A DNA stretch of 64,000 bases, from contig JAQGDQ010000298.1 of the NCBI GenBank assembly GCA_030141605.1, forward strand, positions 1 through 64,000, written 5' to 3'. Within the stretch, counting starts at the first letter, position 1, and every line of letters begins with the position of its first letter. Positions 49,445-60,381 of the stretch are shown here, one piece after another. The position numbers and the translations under genes were made by a program. The DNA is from Tubiluchus corallicola. Taxonomy: Eukaryota > Priapulida > Priapulimorpha > Priapulimorphida > Tubiluchidae. The notes below the pieces were generated by a model that saw nothing but the letters and a program-made list of their open reading frames with translations, made no database searches and had not been told where the DNA came from.

Positions 49445-52400
49445 TAATAATTTGGCTTTTTTATCAAAATAATTTATAAAAGTTTTACATTCAACTAGCT
49501 AGAAATTCATCCTTTGCTAAATAATATGATTTATATCTGTTGTTGGTATTTTATCTGTTATAGGCAAGAAACAGACCGAAACTTCAGGCTCCAAACAAAT
49601 GGCAAAAAAGAAAGCTTCGTTAATAGGTAATTGTTGCTGTGACGTTTACATTGCAACTGTTTGTTTGACAAAAAGTTTTAAGTGGATATCAATCATTAAT
49701 TAGATTATGACTGTGAATGCCAGAATGTTCATAAACAATTGTGGTTTATTTTACAACAGTTTTTACCCACAGAGTGTAATGATTTGACGAAAAAGGGAGA
49801 CGGAGAAAATTGTGAACCATTTGGGGCTTGAACCCAGGGCCAGGAATTTGACTTCCCGTGCTCTGATCCTGATTTCAATCCTGATGATGAACTTCTTTTA
49901 TTTGTAAATGTAGCAATATGTGATTTGTAGTTTAAATTGAAATTTTAAATTATTTAAAGCAATAGGAAGTTGCTTATATTCTAAATAAGGGCTTTGATGC
50001 AATATTTACAGACAGATGAACTTTTTAATATAACTTCATATCATTGATTCCTGTGTAATTTTGTATAACAAATAAATGTTTCCTATACGTTGCAGATAAA
50101 AGTGGTGATGATGATGATGACGATGATGATGAGGATGATGAAGACATGGACGATGAAGATTTTGATGAAGATGACGATGAGGATGAGGATGAGGAAGAAG
50201 ACGACGATGATGACGATGATGAAGACCTTGACGATGATGACGATGACGACGATGATGATGACGAGGAAGAGGAGGATGACGAAAGTGATCTAGATGAAGA
50301 TGAGCAAACTTCTTTACAGGAAAAAGCCCTCAAAAAATGGAGCATTGCTAAAACTCCTCAGCTGCAGGCTACAGGTAGTTTTTTAAAAAAGTGATCACTG
50401 CTTTTTGGTTAATGCCGTGCTTACCGGATATCTGGAATGGGATATGCGTTATTGCGTATCCAGCTGCAAATAAAAAAATCAATAAGAATAGCTGCAGACG
50501 CAGAAACAGCGCAGTTTCTGAGCTGTTGGTCTGAGAAACGTTCATTGGAACATGCTATAAAGTGTTTTTTTACGCAACAATGCATAGCGCATTCCGGATG
50601 TCTGGTAAACGCCCGTTTTTCTGTACTTTCGCTATCACAATGCTAATTACGTTTTTGTTGCACTTACCTTTAATGGTTGAGGAAAAGTGTGGATTTTAAT
50701 TTGTTGAAGAAAATTGTTAGTTATTAATGAAGTTTTCACTTTAAAAAATTATTTGAATCTTTCTTGTAAAGCGACCATCACCTTTTCAAGCTTTTTATTT
50801 GATTAATTGCTTCCCATTTTGCTGTGTCTACCCATTGTACAACATTTATGAACACATTGTACTACATTTATGAACACATTGTACACATTGTACAACATTT
50901 ATGAACACATTGTACACATTGTACAACATTTATGAACACATTGTACACATTGTACAACATTTATGAACACATTGTACACATTGTACTACATTTATGAACA
51001 CATTGTACAACATTTGTGAACACATTGTACACGTTGTACAACATTAAAGAACACATTGTACAACATTTAAAAACACAGTGTACAACATTTAAGAACACAT
51101 TGTACAACATTTAAAAACACAGTGTACAACATTTAAGAACACGTTGTACAACATTTAAAAACACAGTGTACAACATTTAAGAACACATTGTACAACATTT
51201 AAAAACACAGTGTACAACATTTAAGAACACGTTGTACAACTACAACATTTAAAAACACAGTGTACAACATTTAAGAACACATTGTACAACATTTAAAAAC
51301 ACAGTGTACAACATTTAAGAACACATTGTACAACATTTAAAAACACAGTGTACAACATTTAAGAACACGTTGTACAACATTTAAAAACACATTGTACACA
51401 ACACAGTGTACAACATTTAAGAACACGTTGTACAACATTTAAGAACACATTGTACAACATTTAAGAACACATTGTACATATTGTACAACATTTAAGAACA
51501 CGTAAGATGAGATTTTACACTTCATAAAATTTCATAAACCAAAACGGAAACGTATGTCATTTTTAATATTTTACAGGAACCAGTACATCCGGAAAGGGAA
51601 AATCAGCTCAAAATGCGCAGAAATCTAATGCTCAAAAACCACAGCAACTACATAAGGGTAGGATAATTGCTTTCTACTATAGCTTAAAATGAACTACAGT
51701 TAAACCTTGTCATAATGCTGCTGCTGCTACCGTCCCCCCCCCCCTTATGATGCCATCCTCACTTAACGTCCGTATTTTTTGGTAAAACAAAATGTCTGTA
51801 TTTGCATAGACTTGTATGTATTAATGCACCTTATAATTGCTAAATTTGCTATAATGCCAAACTTTTTTGCAGTACCAGATAAGACTATGTAAAAAGTTTT
51901 GACTGTATGTACATTTTGTTGAAGCAAATCCTCTTACTAATGACTTACTTTAGCAAAACTTCTTTATCTAAAAAAACTGGCAAAGCAAAATTAAGAGAAA
52001 CCAAAAACATGCAAAGATATGATGTCTGAGAATCGCAACAGCTGAATAAACGCTTGATAACCGTTTGTAGTGTTTACGACATTTGCCTTGCCAAGCTGTG
52101 TACTAACTTTTGACATTTCCTGTTTTCAGTGCTTAAGAAAACCCTCCACATACATAAAACTTGAAAATTCATCCTCAAATTTTATACCACTTAAATACTG
52201 CTTTTTTGCATACAGGGCTTGCGTCGACAGTAATGCCGTACAAAACTTGTAAATTTAAACTCCCGCAGAGATACTTTTGCAAATTACATTACTGAAGTTT
52301 AATTAGAGTTTATAAATAATATTTTTGTGTAGCTGAAAAAAGGAAGCTGGCAAGCCCGGAAATGCCGTCAAAGAAAAAGAAGGGAGCAGAATCTTCTTCT

Positions 52401-55400
52401 AAAGTTCCGTCTACAGCATCGCAATTAGCTAAGAATGAATTGGAAAGTGAAAAAAAAGAAATGGGTAATTCACATAGACATGTTGTTTTCATAATTATGT
52501 GTTGTGACATGATATGATTGATTTTAAAAAGTTGGTATCTTAATGTGTATTTTTTTGCATATAAATTATACTCCATTCAATTTAATCTTACTATAGTTTA
52601 CTTGCTTGTAGGACATACTTCAGAACACATGGTGTTTGTTACTGTCAGACATTTCATTATTAGAATAAAGTAAAAATGTCGTCCCATTTATGCCTTAGTA
52701 ATCGTCCAATAGATTTTGGCTTAAAAATGGAACTTCTAGTAACTGGTTTTGAGTTCTTCACAAAATACATGTATACACCTAATGGTTTTGTGGTACGTTT
52801 TGCAAAATGCAGAGTTAAAGATGTTGTTCATCTCTTCAGCAATATTGAGATACAATAACAAGACTGTCTCATCTGGGTTTGTCAGTAAACATGTAATGAA
52901 ATGGGTTTAAACAAATGGGTTACCCAATTAGTTTGTCATTTACTGATAATAATAAAAATCGACAGTGTTAAAATGTGTAAATTCAACAACAATGTTATTA
53001 AATTAAACAGGTTGTACGAAAGTTAAAGTGATGTTTATGGGATGCTTAAAGGACAAATACAGCATTGTTTACGAAGTTTTGGTTTTATGCAAAAAACAGA
53101 AAGAAACTGCTGTAACTAAGATTTTCTGATATTTGAACCTTTTCTGTGTGGTTATGTAAGAGGAAATAAGTTGTGAAGTGGGATGATTCCCGACGTTCCT
53201 GAAGAATGTTTGCAACTTGAGTTCGCGTGTTTTACTCGTTAGATGATGTCAGCAAAATTCTGTCGTTAGTTAGGGTAGCATTCGCGTTTGGTTGTCACAT
53301 GTCACATTTTACTGTGTAGCATTGTTTAGAAATCCACCATCATGAAAACAACAGAACATTCAAGCAAGCCGTTGCTAGTACATTTGTTTAGCCTGCGATT
53401 TTCTGAAATTTCACAAACAAAACTGGATGAATTTTTTTTGGGGGAAATGCAACTTCGAGGTTTGATTTCATCAGGAATGAAGTCAAACGATTTAATAACA
53501 TTGGAGTCAAATGTTAAAGGAAAACCGAATGATTGTGTAAACATTAGTTCAGAATAAAGAATGTTCTAAAATATCAAAAACTGCAACAGCTTATTTTAAA
53601 TTTTTGTTAACAGTAGATTAGAGTTTAGATTAAATGATAATTGCCGTGGATACTCAAATTTCATTAAACTTTCAAAGCTACGCACGGCTCAGTGAATCTA
53701 CTAAGATTAGCAACGGTACTATTTTGCCACATTCGCGTGGCCGACAAGTAGAAGGTGGGTACAGTGATAAGCATGATCATGAACTGCTGTGTTAGTTTCC
53801 TGATGTCATATGATGTGAAGCCCATTTTTCGTACAGTAACACTTATGCAAATGTGCTTGATGCGCAAGGGAATATGCTGCCATTGCACAAACTGTGGTTA
53901 GTTTCTGACATAAGCAATAGCTGTGTTCGGTTGCCGTTAATTAGCTTTCTAAGCTAACTATTCAAATATAAGGAACAATTATTAACTTTTATAGGTAAGA
54001 AAATGTATATTTTGGACAGTAAATTAAAATGAGATCGAGTCTAAACAATCGTCCGATTTTCCTTTCAGTTTTGGTTTCTTTTAATTAAAGAAAACTTGTG
54101 TTTAAGTTAAATTTGATCTGTAAACTATATAGATTTTAATATACAGCACTGCAGGCTAGTCACTGTCTAGTCTAGTACTGAAATTTTAGTATATATATAT
54201 ATATATATATATCTGTAAGTGCTTCCTGAACAAATGAAATAAACTCATATCTCGGTTTGCCAGACATCGCTTTTATGGTTGTGAGAAAAACCGGACAAAA
54301 GCTGGACAGTTAAAAGTCCCACATACTATGCTCACAGCCCGTTGTTTCGCGGCCCATCTCGTCAGTACGACGGTATCATTATGTCAGTGCAACCCAGCAG
54401 CATGTAACGCTACGTGTGTAGCTTGTATGGTAGGAGCACCCCGTACTAGCTAGACATTTTTGCGACAATTAGGTGATTCATTCTACATTATCATGAGTCT
54501 AATACACGACGCTGCTGTATTAGCTTAGTATCGCTAAATACGGACAATCGGCAAATTCCCGCTTCAGCCTGGTAAACCGAGATATGAGTATACTTCAATA
54601 TACTACTCATTGACCTGTAACTATTATGATATGTGATTTTATGTGTAGAGCAAAGGCAGAAGAAATGCCTCTATGTTGGACGGCTTCCAGAATCTGTTAC
54701 GGCTGACCAATTGAAGGCTTTGTCACCCGACATTGTAGATGTTCGGCTACGAGTTATGTACCAGAGAAGAAAAAATAAAGGAAAAGGACCAGAGCAAAAA
54801 GTAAAGAAAACGTATGTTCATCAGTTTCTTTTGTTCTGCCTTTAATAATAAAAGACGTGATACTCTGCATGTTTAATGTTTTTTTGTTTGATTAAGTGGA
54901 ACAAAGGCCAAAAAATGGGCATGGAAATATTTTTTCTTAATTCTATGAGTCATGGAAAATTTCTGTTTTTGTTTTGATACGATAAATTATTATTTTTTCA
55001 TTAGGATAGCTTTCCTCGAATTTAATTCAGAGAAAAGTGCTCGCACGAATCTAGAGAAATTACAAGGTGCAAAAATTTTGGGTCAACAAATAACAGTTCA
55101 AACAGCTGGCCTTGAACATCGATTAGGTATGTAATGTATAGTTTCCACTATATATTTATACAAAAAATATAAGAATGTTTAAAAAAAATCAGAAATTGTT
55201 GAGGAAGGATCTCTACCCTTCACTGTTCCATCTTAAAAGATTATTTTTCATATTGAACTAGGATCTGGTCCTGCCGCAGCCATGATGTAATAAATAAGCC
55301 CTGCTGTTGAGTGTTGAGTACTGGCTTGCAGTGTGCTGAATTTTGTTAAAACAACAGTCTGTCTTCTGATTTAGCAATAAGTCTTTTCACAGTATCACTT

Positions 55401-58400
55401 TAGCACACGCACACTTGCTGTAGGTCAGAGGTTAAGTGAACCTCAGTAACGTGTCTTAACTGCAACCTTCATGTGACACGTGAGTAAAACAAAGCCTTCT
55501 GCCACATCAGTTTAGTAACTTCAGTTGTTTTACGTGAACTTTACTTAACTATACATTAGTCTGTGTGTAGTGTGATTTACTAGCAGGATCTTGCTTGGGA
55601 ACAAGAGAAAATGAACTAGGTAAGATTCCTGGTTAGGTGTTAAAACTGTTAATGTTACAGTTGCTTGGGCTGCAAGCCGTTGTCAAGTGTGCACAAGTAC
55701 GTTGTCTGTTACACATGACCTTTAGCCTTTTGGTGATCATCATCAATCACTGGAACTGTGAAATGCTGCAAGCTTTCATTAATGACTGATGACTATTTTT
55801 GTCTTGCTGTTTTTCTAAGGACCTTATGAGCAAACATTGGATCCGTTAGTCCTCTACGTTACTGGATATGGTTCGAGCACAACAAATGTTGATCTGCAAA
55901 AGTTGTTTCCAGTCTGTAAAGAAATTCGCTTTCCAGCAAGAGGCCCCCAAGTGTGAGTTTTTTTGTACTATTTTTATACAACTTGTTTAACAACAGAATA
56001 AAATGAAACACAAAAATTCTGTCATATCTGACACAATAAATGTAGTTATCTAATTGTTACAGTTTTGAAAATAGTAATTGCTCCTAGTTGTTGTGTGAGA
56101 GCATGAAAATAAGACAAATTGTTTTATTAATTGCTATTAATTATTATAAGAATGACAGCTACAAGTACAAAGTCAAATAGCTGTGTCCTAAATTCAAACT
56201 GAAATCTATGATGGAGTATTTGCATTTCTTGTAATAAATTCATAGTGTCTTGCTTAATTATGTAACTGTAGTTTTTTTACATGTATTTGCAAGAGATCAA
56301 CATACATATTTGTTAAGTATTAAAATCTAGAATTTTGTTACACATTGTATATGGATCCTCGCGTAACGACTCCCGATTTAGTGATGTTTCGTTTTAACTA
56401 CGCGAAAGATTTGACACGTTTTTCTCACTTAATGACTCACGTTTCATTCTAGCAACGATTTTTTTACTTTGCTCAAAGCCATTGTTTATTTTATCAACAA
56501 CATTTTTACCTAATTTGAAGCAGTAAAACAGTACACGTTACATTATTCTGTTCTAAAAACACACTAATAACATAAAACAGTACAACCATCGTTTATATTT
56601 TGGCTTCCCGAGTGAATTCTAGCCACTTGTATCAAGTGAAATCTATTTGCTGGCCCCTGAGTGCAAACATTATGCAACCAATTTTGCTTGCAACCTGTTG
56701 CTATAGCGAAGGAGGAAATTTACAACAATTAATTTATAAGAATTAAATAGCACTGATTTTTGCTTCTGGAATGTATCTTAATTTTTTTATATGTATTTCT
56801 AATCTTGGTTTTGTTAATGACGTTTTGCTTAATGTCACATTTAGCGTCGTTAAGCGAGGAAACTTACTGTATACTTCATTATTAAGCGGAAGTTATTCAT
56901 AACAAAGTCTCATAACAGTAATACTACTTTTCTTGTATGCTGTGATTTTTTTTACGTGTTTTGTACATATATGCGAGCTAAAGGCCCAAACTTCAGATTG
57001 AGTTTACGGAATTTCGTATATTGAAATCGTTGTGGTTTTTTTCAGATGTGCATTTGTCCAGTTCAGCAATGTAGAAGACGCAAAACTTTATCGCCAAAAG
57101 CTTTCAGGGACACAAGTTAAGGGTGGCATTTTGCTCGTGGAATACGCACGTAAACTCGGTCGTAGAAAAACAAAAGCAGGTACTGTTTTAAATATAATTG
57201 CAGATATACATGTTTCAGTAAAATCTACTACTGTGTAACTCATAACCTAAGGTGTAAAAAAAATCCAAGTGGTAGTCTACAATTTCGAGAAGTTGTCACT
57301 TTAATAGTTATATGTGTGTACTATAATCTTAGTATCGGGCATCGGTATGATCTTTATCTTAGAGTATAAAAAATATAAAAAACAGATTTTTGCTGTTGTA
57401 GTCTGTCTTTCAAGAAGATAGTGCCATTTTACTGCATGATGAACCTTTTTGCTGCTGGTAGAAATATAAAATTTTGTTACTGTTTACTGTTTAGCTAACC
57501 TAGGAAAGTCTACTTAGGCCAGAGTATCAACGAGCCTCGACTTTTTTGTATTAAATATTTTCTAAGTCCAAATTAATTTATTATGAACAAATTAATTTAC
57601 ATCAGCCATTTCCTAATGCTGTATTCTATGGTGAAAAAGCTTTCTCTGTCTTAGCTCCACGTCTCTGGAATAACTTACCTGTTGCCGTACGTTCTACAAA
57701 TTCATTAGATTCTTTTAAACAACATCTTTTAACACATTTGCTGAAATTGTACTTTTTATGATTTTTAATTTTTAATGTTTTTTGTGAATTTTAAATGTAT
57801 TTTAGTGTTCAGCGTGCTGAGATTTTAAATGAAGTAGTGCGCTATGTAAATAAGCTTTACATTACATTACGTTGCATTACATGAATGTCTAGGTCATAAA
57901 AAGCAATAGCAATATGACCCACTACAAGGAAACTACCAGATTCTAGAACTAATTAATCACTAAGCAGATAACTGCTAATATCATATATATTAATTCCGGT
58001 AGTATCTACACACACACACACACACACACAAGCACATGCACGCACGCAGGCAGGCAGGCACGCACGCACGCACGCACACACACATATATACGGATATATA
58101 ACCGACGAGGCTACAGCTCCAACAATGGCAGAATTTTAGGTGATCTATACATCATACGAAAGGTCCTGACCCATAGATTTGCCATTGGGGGTTTATTTTT
58201 TTAATCGAGCCCACAGGGATCTCCAAACCTCCTGTGTGTGGCATGGTCGGCATGCTGTGGGTGTTGTGGTATAGTATGGATAGCGTGGTATGGGTGGTGT
58301 GAGTTGTGCGGCGGGTTGGTGTGGTGTGGTGTGGTATGGGTGGTGTGAGTTGTGCGGCCGGTTGGTGTGGTGTGGTGTGAGGTGGGTTGTGTGTTGCGAC

Positions 58401-60381
58401 TGGGGTAGTGAGTGGTTGTGTAATGTGGTGTGAGTTGTGTGTCCGATTATGAGTAAAATTCTTTTTGTGGGGATTGCCTAGTTGCAGTAATGATTTCACA
58501 AATTATGTATCGTGTACAATAAAACTTTTTTGTAGACAAAGCTAGGGAGCACAAAAAGGAGATTCAGAAAACCAATGCCGCCCTTTCCAAATTGACGGAC
58601 ACTACTAAATCGGGCAGCGAGGATGACGACGACAATGATGAAGATGATGAAGGTACAGTTTCTAGCTATAATTAGGTGCATTAACTAAACACTGTTTGTA
58701 AGTTTGATTGTGATTCTGTAATTATGTAATTACCTTTATTGTTTTTAGCTAAAATGAACTGAAACTAACAGATGCAGCACGTCGTTTTTTTAAAGGAAGA
58801 TCGGACGATTGTTTTGCCTTAATCTCATTTTAATTTATTATCCAAAATATACATTTTCTTGCCGATAAAGGTTAGCAATTGTTCCTTATATTTGAATAAT
58901 TAGCTTAGAAAGTTAATTAACGGCAACTGAACACAGCTATTGCTTACGTCAGAAACTAACCTCAGTTTGTGCAATGGCAGGCATTTGCGTAAGTGTTACA
59001 GTTTAAACGCATGATGTCACAAAAATGGGCTTTACATCATATGACGTCAGAAACTAACACTGCAGTTCATGATCGTGCTTATCACGGTACCACCTTCTAT
59101 TTTTCCGGCATGCGCATGTGTAAAAAGGCGCCTTTGCCAATCTTAGTAGATTCACTAAGCCGCGCGTAGCTTTGAAAGTTTAACAAAATTTGAGTATCCA
59201 AGGTAATTATTATTTAATCTGACCTTTGATTTAAAAAAAAGCTATTGTAGTTTCCAATATTTTAGAGCATTACTTATTCTGAACTCGTGTTTACACAATC
59301 ATCCGGTTTTCCTTTAAAGTAACCAATGGACTAATGTATGATATGACATTCTGAATGAGCTGGGATATGTAGAAGACAATCGTTTTGCCTGTGTGTGCAA
59401 ATTATCAGAACTAATAGCTATTTTTAACTTATTTCTGTTTTTAAGGCATTTTAGCTTTAAAGGCTTTTTACAGGCAATTTTAATTTATGTTCCAAAAAAC
59501 TCCCCGCACAAAGTTACATTGCATTGCATTACACTTACCTGTTTGAAAGACTTATGTAATTAGAAAAGAATTTTCTTAATAATTGAAAGTAATCGTGCCA
59601 CCTGGGTAAAATGGCATTGCATCGCCATCCCAATGTTCACTACTGATTCACCAAAAACTCATTATTAATGTTAATGACAAGTAATTAATTTAAACTTTTC
59701 CTTTGTTAGTGAAGAATGTGTTACGAACATTGTGATTATTTCTTCAGACATTACCACGGTGTTTAAATTTACAAGTTTCGTTCCGAGTTACTGCTATATT
59801 ATTGTTAAATGTTATTAAGTTTCGGGACAAGTTTTTCAATGTTTTTTCTGAAGAGTGTTTTTTTATTTAAGGATATTACTACAAACTGAGTATTAAGCAC
59901 CTATTTAAGCTGTAAACTTCCAGAGTTCAATTCATTAGTTTGCTTTACATCATGTTTTTAATCCATTGTGAACAAGTGTCATGTTATTGCTGTATTTATT
60001 CCTCGGCCAAAAAGTTGTTGTTCTTGATGGTCAAAATCAGTTTTGTTCTGACGGCAATCCAGCAAATTATATATGTTTATTATCTAGAACAACAGCAAGA
60101 GTATATCGGATTGGTCATTTCATTACGCAAAACTTACAGGCTTTAAGCAACTAACTCCTTTAACTGTGTAATAAATTGAAGAATTATCTTCATTGTTCAT
60201 TTCACTAAGTGCAAATTGAGTTTATATTAATTTAGTGCAGGTGCCTTCAAGTCATTTTTGTTGAATAGGTGATGACATTGATCATAGTGAAAGCAATGAA
60301 GATGATGATGATGACGACGATGATGATGATGACGACGATGATGGTGATGATGAGGATGTCGACGACGACGATGAAGATTGA
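41446..60381 (+). CDS. Acidic nucleolin-like protein with KTP motifs and two RRMs, 16 exons, 694 aa
   Basis: Exons: 41446-41472, 42437-42653, 45854-45970, 46635-46853, 47498-47551, 48694-48807, 49564-49626, 50096-50374, 51577-51657, 52333-52464, 54649-54811, 55005-55126, 55820-55952, 57046-57179, 58536-58652, 60269-60381 (TGA). The total is 2085 nt in one frame. Residues about 57-93 and 272-345 are Asp/Glu tracts. Between them lie Lys/Gln-rich segments with recurring Thr-Pro motifs (KTPQ, KTPL, KTPP, KKTPQK), reminiscent of the TPxK proline-directed phosphosites in nucleolin. RRM A spans about 440-525 (RNP2 LYVGRL, RNP1-like IAFLEF) and RRM B about 537-612 (LYVTGY; VCAFVQF). The C-terminus (about 640-694) is a nearly pure acidic tail with no RGG. 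A nucleolar pre-rRNA/ribosome-biogenesis role is inferred. Two-RRM nucleolar proteins such as the RBM34/Nop12 type are an alternative. Least certain are the nine-codon first exon, exon 5 (donor A/GTCACC) and exon 6, which needs a GC donor. Confidence 0.82.
42125..42385 (-). mobile_element. tRNA-derived SINE
   Basis: Read on the minus strand: AGACGGTTTAGTTTAGTGAT (A-box region) and GGTCACGAGTTCGAACC (B box) about 30 bases apart, then a body ending in an ATTATGATT-type tail. It lies in intron 1 of the acidic nucleolin-like gene, about 50 bp upstream of exon 2. Confidence 0.6.
43003..45465. repeat. 47-bp minisatellite, about 50 copies
   Basis: The unit reads GGTCTGCCTTGGCAAATGCA then GAGGGAGTGGAAAGCTCTCA and TTGTTGA, with common variants GCCATGG, GAGCGAG, TGTCATT and TTAAGG. 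It fills most of the 3.2-kb intron 2 of the acidic nucleolin-like gene. A few decayed units lie around 44480-44570 and 44880-44930. Confidence 0.95.
46673..46789 (+). repeat. Coding 39-bp tandem repeat, three copies
   Basis: Within exon 46635-46853: three copies of a 13-residue unit, consensus QSQKGKQQERKTP. Each adds one Lys-Thr-Pro motif and basic residues. Confidence 0.9.
48890..49080. repeat. Dispersed repeat family E, copy 1
   Basis: GAGGTTTTTCGGTCGTCC, then AATAAACCCCCAATGGCA and GTATAGATCGCC. The same order appears inverted at 58095-58235. It follows the GC-donor exon of the acidic nucleolin-like gene. Confidence 0.5.
50830..51502. repeat. ~22-bp minisatellite
   Basis: Units such as TTGTACAACATTTAAGAACA-CA, alternating with TTGTACAACATTTATGAACA and AGTGTACAACATTTAAAAAC forms, about 30 copies. 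It ends about 75 bp before exon 9 of the acidic nucleolin-like gene. Confidence 0.9.
51697..51905. mobile_element. pogo/Tigger-like MITE
   Basis: 209 bp. Ends CAGTTAAACCTTGTCATAAT and AAAAAGTTTTGACTG, with TA duplication on both sides. It lies in an intron of the acidic nucleolin-like gene. Confidence 0.65.
52133..52272. mobile_element. Truncated MITE family B copy
   Basis: Begins TTAAGAAAACCCTCCACA and runs through the family B end region (AAATTTTATACCACTTAAAT) before breaking off. It sits about 60 bp upstream of exon 10 of the acidic nucleolin-like gene. Confidence 0.5.
53514..54066. mobile_element. TTAA-flanked MITE family A, copy 2
   Basis: Left end TTAAAGGAAAACCGAATG; right end CAATCGTCCGATTTTCCT followed by TTTC instead of TTAA. 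553 bp, with the same subterminal sequences as the other two copies (TAGTTCAGAATAAAGAATG and AATGAGATCGAGTCTAAAC). It lies in an intron of the acidic nucleolin-like gene. Confidence 0.7.
54245..54587. mobile_element. Inverted-repeat MITE family C, complete copy
   Basis: Ends CTCATATCTCGGTTTGCCAG and CTGGTAAACCGAGATATGAG are a 20-bp inverted repeat with one mismatch. About 343 bp, non-coding. It lies about 60 bp upstream of the exon encoding the first RRM of the acidic nucleolin-like gene. Confidence 0.7.
56346..56869. mobile_element. Degenerate pogo/Tigger-like MITE
   Basis: The right end GCGTCGTTAAGCGAGGAAAC followed by TTACTG is a clear terminal repeat. The left end TCCTCGCGTAACGACTCCC is its degenerate inverse. 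A related partial copy (TCTCGCTTAGTGACCCC) lies near 46208. Confidence 0.5.
58003..58400. repeat. (CA)n/(GCAC)n and GTGTGGT simple repeats
   Basis: Simple repeats on each side of the family E fragment, in the intron before exon 58536-58652. Confidence 0.8.
58095..58235. repeat. Dispersed repeat family E, copy 2 (inverted)
   Basis: GCCATTGGGGGTTTATTTTT with AGGTGATCTATACATCAT, the reverse complement of the blocks at 48890-49080. It is bordered by (CA)n and GTGTGGT repeats. Confidence 0.5.
58790..59317. mobile_element. TTAA-flanked MITE family A, copy 3 (inverted)
   Basis: Begins TTAAAGGAAGATCGGACG and ends CATCCGGTTTTCCTTTAA. It is in reverse orientation relative to copies 1 and 2. 528 bp, in the last intron of the acidic nucleolin-like gene. 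Confidence 0.7.
59460..59835. mobile_element. Diverged MITE family B copy
   Basis: Interior blocks of family B are recognisable (TGCATTACACTTACCTGTTT, GGTAAAATGGCATTGC, GTTTAAATTTACAAGTTT). Ends have decayed and the boundaries are approximate. Confidence 0.45.

Noticed and set aside
49795-49860. Possible tRNA on the minus strand (GGTTCAAGCCC)
   Set aside because: No cloverleaf. Only the B-box-like motif is present.
50025-50345. 106-residue poly-Ser frame on the minus strand, and a Met/Arg/Lys-rich plus-strand frame
   Set aside because: Antisense or shifted readings of the GAT/GAC-rich acidic exon 50096-50374.
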